Under the pieces are notes generated by a model that did no database searches, was not told the origin of the DNA, and worked only from the letters and a program-made list of their open reading frames with translations. From positions 62,001-126,000 of the forward strand of contig JBCDHW010000002.1 in NCBI GenBank assembly GCA_038749595.1: a stretch of 64,000 nt of DNA, written 5' to 3'. Made by a program: the position numbers and the translations under genes. Numbering within the stretch: position 1 is the first letter of the stretch; the number at the start of each line of letters is the position of its first letter. This document shows positions 59,152-64,000 of this stretch, piece by piece. Source of the DNA: Parvularcula sp038749595. GTDB lineage: Bacteria; Pseudomonadota; Alphaproteobacteria; Caulobacterales; Parvularculaceae.

Positions 59152-61782
59152 TCACTGAAACGCCACAGTCGCCCGTAAGCCAAACGTTCGCGGCTCAGGC
59201 AAATAGCCCACGACCGCGCGGCCGGGCGCAAAGCCCTCAGGATTGCCAGGGTCGACTTGACGCTGCGCCGACTGGATCGTGTCGTTGTCGGTTAGGTTCC
59301 TGACGAACGCTGTCACGGTAAAGCGGTTCACATCAATCCCCGCCGCAGCGTCGAAAATCGCGAGTTCCGGCATCCACGACAAGTTGGCTTCATCAACAAA
59401 CCGGCGCGACGTGTACCGACCATTAAGGTCAACAAACCAACTGGCGCCGGAGCTGCCGAAGTCCCTGCTGTAGAACGCGTTGACGTTGAGCGCGTGCTCA
59501 GGGCTTTTGGGCACAGCGTTGCCGGTATAATCGGCGCACAGATTACCAGCCTCGGCCCGGAATTGCGGCGACGAGGTTTGGCCGTCAGGTACCCCGCAGA
59601 GGGCAAATTGCTCCGGAGACGATCCAGGCGGCGGTCCTTGCACAAACTGGGCGAATTCAGCGTGGGTGAACGCATAGCTGAGGCCGAGCGCCAGTCCGCT
59701 GTCGAACCGCCAATCGGCATCAAGCTCAAACCCGGCCGTTTCGACAGCCGCAGCGTTGGTAATTCCCGGCACGGCCAGCACCGAACCGCCCGAGCCTGCT
59801 TGGTTACGCTGCACACCGATTTGTTGATCCGTGTAGTCGTTGAAATAAATGTCCGTGTTCACCACTAAGCGGCGATCGAACCATTCACTTTTGAGCCCAA
59901 TTTCGTACGCCGTGACGAATTCGGGACGGAAGCCCTGCCCGGTGAACTCACTGACCTCGTTGACGTTAAAGCCGCCCGGTTTGAAACCGCGGGCGACACT
60001 GGCGTAGACCAGGAGCGCGTCCCTCGCCTGCCAATCGATCGTGGCGCGGGGGGTGAATTTTGAGAACGTCACGGTCTCGGTTCTTGGGCAGGCGACAACC
60101 GTCCCCGGCGGCGGGACATTTGGTCCGGGTACACCCATAAACGTTGCGCCTTGGGGCAGATCCGGCAGGCAAACGGGGGTGAGGCGCGAAAGCGACGTAT
60201 CCTGAAGCCTCCAGCCCGGCAGGGTGAAGGTCAGCTCATCTTCGTTCTGGCGTGCCTCGAGCCCAAGACGCACCTGGTCGGTCACACTCCAACGCAGGCG
60301 GCCGAAGACGGCTTGATAGTCCGTATCCCGGGTGAAAAATGCTGGGAAGTCGTTTTCCTCTGCCATATTCGCCAGGAAAAACGGGGGGCCCGCAAGCGGA
60401 GACGCGGGGTTGCGCAGCCAAAACTTGCTGTCGTTCAGCAGCGTCGAGTCCTCGCGGAAAATCTGGGCGCCAAGCAACAGATCGACACGATCGAGTGACT
60501 TGAGCCACATCAACGTATGATCCGTATGCTCATTTTCATAGGTGAGCTGCTGCAGCGCAGACAGCGAGAAGACAAAACCGGGAGGCCCGGGGAAATCGGT
60601 GAAATCGCCATCGGTTTCGATGAAGCTTTCGTTTTTATGGTAACCGAAGAGATACCGGAACTCGCCGGCATCCGTCTCCCACCGCGCGTCAATCGAGCCG
60701 ACGGTTTGATCGACATCCATGCCTTCCGGCGGCCTGCCGGTGAGCGGGTTGAGGCCCATCTGGACATCGCTGATGCTCGCCTTGATCGGTCCACGGATTG
60801 TCCCGCGGGTACATGCCGTAACGACCGGCGGCGGCAAGCCATTTAAGTCGGTGGGACAAGGAGTTGGCGGCGTGCCAGGAGGGCCTGCGGTGAACGTTCC
60901 CCCAGGCACCGGGATGCGCTCATCGGCAAATAAGAACGCGGTCGGGAGGTCGGATTGGTCGGTCTCCGAGACTTGGATCCGCCCGATAATGTCGAGGCCA
61001 TCCAGGGGGGTAGCGCGCAGAGACAAGGCCCCACCGACAAAGTCCTCCGCACCCAGACGGCCGCCATTGACGGGGTTCTCAAAGCGCCCGTTGGTGGTCC
61101 TGGTGGCGACGTTTACGCGGTACGCCAGAAGATCCGGGATCAGCGGTCCTGTCAGCGAAGCCCGCGCCTCGCGCGTTTCACCTTCGGCAATCTCGACACC
61201 AATATTCATCGCCGTCTCGAACGAGGGTTTCTTCGTGATATAGTTGATCGCCCCGGCGAAGGCATTTCGTCCGTACAGGACGGATTGCGGTCCCTTGACG
61301 ATCTCAATCCGCTTAAGATCGAAGAGGCTGGTAATAACGCCCGCTGTCCCGCCAGCGATCGCTAGGTTCTCGCCCGACAAATCAATGCCGTCGAGCATCA
61401 CCGCAACACTGGGCCGGCCCCGCTCAGCCTGCATACCGCGCAAGCCTGGGCGCGTGTCATTCGGGAAGCCGCCGATGTCGAACGTCAGCCCGGCGGTCAG
61501 GCGCGCAACATCGTCAATACTCTGAATATTGTTGCGGATGATTTCGTCTTCACCGATCACCTCGATGCTGAGCGGCACCTCCTGGAGGTTTTCGGTCACA
61601 CGCCGCGCGGTCACGAAAATCACGTCCCGCACCGGCTCTTTGGCTGCCGTTTCCGCGCCGTCCTGGGCGGAGGCGCCCCCTATGCCGGTCGACAGAGCCA
61701 GCGCGATTGCAAAGAGCGAAACAGACGGCCTACGGATGATCTTGGCCAGGTTTTGTGCGGACGGCGCATACACGTATTTCAT
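59152..61782 (-). CDS. TonB-dependent outer-membrane receptor
   Basis: An 876-residue receptor. Signal peptide to GGASAQ, TonB-box-like VIFVTARRVTENLQEVP, plug domain (VIGEDEIIRNNIQSIDDVAR, LRGMQAERGRPSVAVMLDG, IEIVKGPQSVLYGRNAFAGAINY) and a 22-strand barrel with late motifs SVARGFKPGGFNVNE and FTVTAFVRNLTDNDTI. Closest in style to receptors of alphaproteobacteria that take up small organic substrates or siderophores; the substrate is not evident. GGAAG before the ATG at 61782 fixes the start. Confidence 0.95.
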   Translation of the reverse strand: MKYVYAPSAQNLAKIIRRPSVSLFAIALALSTGIGGASAQDGAETAAKEPVRDVIFVTARRVTENLQEVPLSIEVIGEDEIIRNNIQSIDDVARLTAGLTFDIGGFPNDTRPGLRGMQAERGRPSVAVMLDGIDLSGENLAIAGGTAGVITSLFDLKRIEIVKGPQSVLYGRNAFAGAINYITKKPSFETAMNIGVEIAEGETREARASLTGPLIPDLLAYRVNVATRTTNGRFENPVNGGRLGAEDFVGGALSLRATPLDGLDIIGRIQVSETDQSDLPTAFLFADERIPVPGGTFTAGPPGTPPTPCPTDLNGLPPPVVTACTRGTIRGPIKASISDVQMGLNPLTGRPPEGMDVDQTVGSIDARWETDAGEFRYLFGYHKNESFIETDGDFTDFPGPPGFVFSLSALQQLTYENEHTDHTLMWLKSLDRVDLLLGAQIFREDSTLLNDSKFWLRNPASPLAGPPFFLANMAEENDFPAFFTRDTDYQAVFGRLRWSVTDQVRLGLEARQNEDELTFTLPGWRLQDTSLSRLTPVCLPDLPQGATFMGVPGPNVPPPGTVVACPRTETVTFSKFTPRATIDWQARDALLVYASVARGFKPGGFNVNEVSEFTGQGFRPEFVTAYEIGLKSEWFDRRLVVNTDIYFNDYTDQQIGVQRNQAGSGGSVLAVPGITNAAAVETAGFELDADWRFDSGLALGLSYAFTHAEFAQFVQGPPPGSSPEQFALCGVPDGQTSSPQFRAEAGNLCADYTGNAVPKSPEHALNVNAFYSRDFGSSGASWFVDLNGRYTSRRFVDEANLSWMPELAIFDAAAGIDVNRFTVTAFVRNLTDNDTIQSAQRQVDPGNPEGFAPGRAVVGYLPEPRTFGLRATVAFQ

Positions 61783-61998
61783 GTCTTCCAAACTCTACTG
61801 ACTACTCGACGTTGAGCGCGAAAAAGGCCCGCGCTTCCGTGAGTTAGAGCCGGGCTGACACGCGCCCAGAGCAATTGCAGCTCCGTCTGCAAAGAACCGA
61901 AAAACCCCAGAATATCGCGCGCGAAGCCGCGCATTTGGCACAAACCCCCAAAACGGATGCAAGCCGAAACGCAGCCGACGCGTCCGCCTCCTGGACCC

Positions 61999-63522
61999 TT
62001 ATTTGGGTCCAGAACCGAGCTCTTCGCGCACGGCGTCGAGCGTCCGCTGAAGGAAGACATCCTCCGCCGCAAACGGCGCTGATGGGATGCTGATGTCCGG
62101 CCGGACACCGCGGTCGGATCGATCGCCCGATGGCCGAATGATCAGCGCTTTCGGGAACCCGACGGTGAGGCCCGAATGGGGCAGCGTGAAGGTTTCCATA
62201 GCGCCATAACTGGTGGCGAGGTCAGACGTTTCTTCCCCCGTGATCGTCGCGAAGCCGTAGTCTTGCAGGATCGCGGCGACATTCACGGCGTTGGAGTAGC
62301 TGTAGCGGTCGATGATCGCATAGACCGGACCTTCAAAGCGGACGCCAAGGCGCGGCTCTGTCAGCGGGATCTCGAACGAGAAGGTTTCACCATACGGGGT
62401 CGCGTTGTAGCCCTCCGCTAGCTGGGATGAAACGCCACCGGCCATGTCTGGGTTGAGATCAAGGCGCGCCTGATTCGACGCCTGCGCTTGCGGGCTTGAG
62501 CGAACCTGGAAGTCTGAGACGAAGCGGAAGGGCTCGTCGGCAAACCAAGCGATCATATGGTCTGAGAACGAATTATCCCCACCCGGATTTTGCCGCAGGT
62601 CAATGATCAGTGCACGGGCGCCTTCGGCGAGGAAGGTGTCAAAGCTCTCATCAATAAATGCTTTGAAAGCAGAATTGTCCCAAGGGTTCTCCGGATTCTC
62701 GATCCCGTAGAATGGGCCGGGTTGGAGATAGGCAATCCCGTCGTCGAGCATTTCGGCTTTCCGGCCTGACGCATCGAAGACGAAGACGTCACCCTGGTCG
62801 CTCTCCGTTGCGGTGCGTGCACGGAGCGTTTCGAGGTTGATCGTCTCGACGGCGACCTCTCGGGAAGCTCCGCCCCCACGAGAAAGGGTCAGGGAGATTG
62901 TATCGGCGGGCCCTTGATCTTCCAACAGGTGGAACGGGAAGGAAAACTCTAGGAGGCTGCCCGCGAGGTAGGCGTTGTCCGCTGAAATCTGTCGGTAGAG
63001 GCGCTGAAGGAGCGGGCCGATCGGTTCCCCGTTGACCGCGATGATCTCATCGCCCGGCGCAACGCTCGGGTCATAGCTGAGCTGGACAAACATCCTGTCG
63101 CCGCGGACGCGGGGGAAGACCGGGAGCGCCTTGCCGCCCGCCTCGCGATACCGGGACCAGACGGCGGAGACACCTTCGACCCGGGCATGGGCGATGTTTC
63201 CAAACGCCGTGAACCGCTGGAACAGGAACACCGCTTCACTGGGGCGGAGCGGCTGATCGAAACTGTTGAGTGTTGCGTCGAATAAACGGTCATAAGCCGG
63301 CTTCGTTTGCCGGGCATAGAGGTCAAAGTGGGCCTCTTGTAAGCCCTGATAGAGACTGGTCAGATCCTCGCGGAGCTGGCCCGGCGATAGGATGGGTTCA
63401 TCGGGCGCAAACGCGGCCGCGGGGAGATCAGGAACGGTACCGAGGGATGTGATGGGATCAGGGCCACTGGCGCAGGATGCGATGCCAGCGCAGGCAGCAA
63501 GTGTGAGAGAAAGACGACGCAT
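61999..63522 (-). CDS. S41-family peptidase lipoprotein
   Basis: A 507-residue exported protein with lipobox (GIASCAS). The S41 core has ALIIDLRQNPGGDNSFSDHM and the catalytic serine region DRYSYSNAVNVAAILQDYG, followed by GEETSDLATSYGAMETF. A PDZ-like part contains PGDEIIAVNGEPIGPLLQ. Related tail-specific proteases cut periplasmic or substrate proteins. 216 bp separate it from the TonB receptor start; both are on the minus strand. Confidence 0.9.
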   Translation of the reverse strand: MRRLSLTLAACAGIASCASGPDPITSLGTVPDLPAAAFAPDEPILSPGQLREDLTSLYQGLQEAHFDLYARQTKPAYDRLFDATLNSFDQPLRPSEAVFLFQRFTAFGNIAHARVEGVSAVWSRYREAGGKALPVFPRVRGDRMFVQLSYDPSVAPGDEIIAVNGEPIGPLLQRLYRQISADNAYLAGSLLEFSFPFHLLEDQGPADTISLTLSRGGGASREVAVETINLETLRARTATESDQGDVFVFDASGRKAEMLDDGIAYLQPGPFYGIENPENPWDNSAFKAFIDESFDTFLAEGARALIIDLRQNPGGDNSFSDHMIAWFADEPFRFVSDFQVRSSPQAQASNQARLDLNPDMAGGVSSQLAEGYNATPYGETFSFEIPLTEPRLGVRFEGPVYAIIDRYSYSNAVNVAAILQDYGFATITGEETSDLATSYGAMETFTLPHSGLTVGFPKALIIRPSGDRSDRGVRPDISIPSAPFAAEDVFLQRTLDAVREELGSGPK

Positions 63523-63660
63523 GGAGACGATCCTTGGTAGCGGTGATTAATGGCGTCGGTCTTCGTGAAAACACAGGGCTGGACCGATGACCCGCGCCTC
63601 CTTTTCTCCTGACGAAAACCTGATCACCTTGTCGCGCTTCACTTTTTTGAATGCGTACGC

Positions 63661-64000
63661 ATGTCTGACGCTATGACCAATCTCCCCGTGACAGCACCCT
63701 TTCGGCTCGGCTCCTGGACAGTCGATCTGGCGAGCGGAACACTGACCAATCCGGAAGGCGGATCGGAGCGGATGGAGCCGAAGGTTTCTGATCTGCTCAG
63801 AATATTGATTGAGGCAGAAGGACATGTCGTGTCGCGCGACGCCCTGTTTGAGCGCCTTTGGCCGGGGACTATCGTCGGTGAGGACACGCTCAGCCGGACG
63901 GTTTTCAAGCTCAGAAAAGCGCTGGGCGATGCCCCGAAGAGCCCCACCTTTGTCGAAACGGTGCCGAAGCGGGGATACCGCTTGCTGCAAGCGCCGCAAC
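63661..64000 (+). CDS. Winged-helix transcription regulator (OmpR/CadC type), N-terminal part
   Basis: An ORF starting at 63661 and running off the window (113 codons visible). It encodes a winged-helix domain: FRLGSWTVDLASGTLTN, ERMEPKVSDLLRILIEAEGHVVS, RDALFERLWPGTIVGEDTLS, VFKLRKALGDAPKSPTFVET and VPKRGYRLL. No receiver domain precedes it, so it is probably a CadC/ToxR-like regulator with a C-terminal membrane or TPR part outside the window. It is divergent from the S41 peptidase. Confidence 0.88.
   Translation, partial: MSDAMTNLPVTAPFRLGSWTVDLASGTLTNPEGGSERMEPKVSDLLRILIEAEGHVVSRDALFERLWPGTIVGEDTLSRTVFKLRKALGDAPKSPTFVETVPKRGYRLLQAPQ

Overview
The window is 64 kb of GC-rich chromosomal DNA. 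It looks like an alphaproteobacterium, probably an aquatic, outer-membrane-rich lineage of the Parvularcula/Hyphomonas/Caulobacter sort. The reasons are an Rrf2-led suf cluster, a YceI/cytochrome b561 pair, giant autotransporters, a large TonB receptor, PEP-CTERM-like (VPLPA-type) C-termini and an alphaproteobacterial-type relaxase/MobC pair. The exact lineage is inference; no rRNA or other taxonomic marker is present.

Layout. 1-3.8 kb: minus-strand Fe-S assembly operon (Rrf2 regulator, cysteine desulfurase, sufB, an unknown 145-aa gene, start of sufC). 4.0-17.7 kb: ordinary core genes (alpha/beta hydrolase, DUF1330, YceI plus cytochrome b561, PhoH, small membrane proteins, RusA, a lipoprotein, fumarase C, a spondin-domain surface protein, an ABC exporter coupled to a polysaccharide deacetylase lipoprotein). 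17.85 kb: tRNA-Ala(GGC).

17.9-38.2 kb: a 20.3-kb integrative mobilizable element inserted at the 3' end of that tRNA. It is bounded by a 13-bp direct repeat (17916-17928 and 38199-38211). It carries a large serine recombinase, a row of small element genes, a VirD4/TraG-like coupling ATPase split in two frames, MobC and a relaxase, but no mating-pore genes. Cargo is a ROK-like protein, a minimal tyrosine recombinase, a repeat-rich VPLPA-CTERM protein, an AbiEii-WYL-zinc-finger fusion, a CsoR-controlled metal operon, a HEPN / ParB-like / GIY-YIG cassette that looks like an uncharacterised defence system, and a ParDE toxin-antitoxin pair. Reading across the two ends predicts that excision fuses the recombinase gene in frame to a 34-codon tail whose stop overlaps the mobC start. 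In the circle, recombinase, mobC and relaxase would then form one operon that integration breaks.

38.2-64 kb: att-like remnants and a 79-bp duplication, then a surface-protein region: a subtilisin-like autotransporter with eleven YGSLDAF heptads, a TPR-containing hybrid histidine kinase, an 11.5-kb giant autotransporter with about 48 AQSIGGGGG-type repeats, a Tat-exported carotenoid oxygenase overlapping a DUF2141 lipoprotein, a membrane LytTR regulator, a TonB-dependent receptor, an S41 peptidase lipoprotein, and the start of a winged-helix regulator running off the end.
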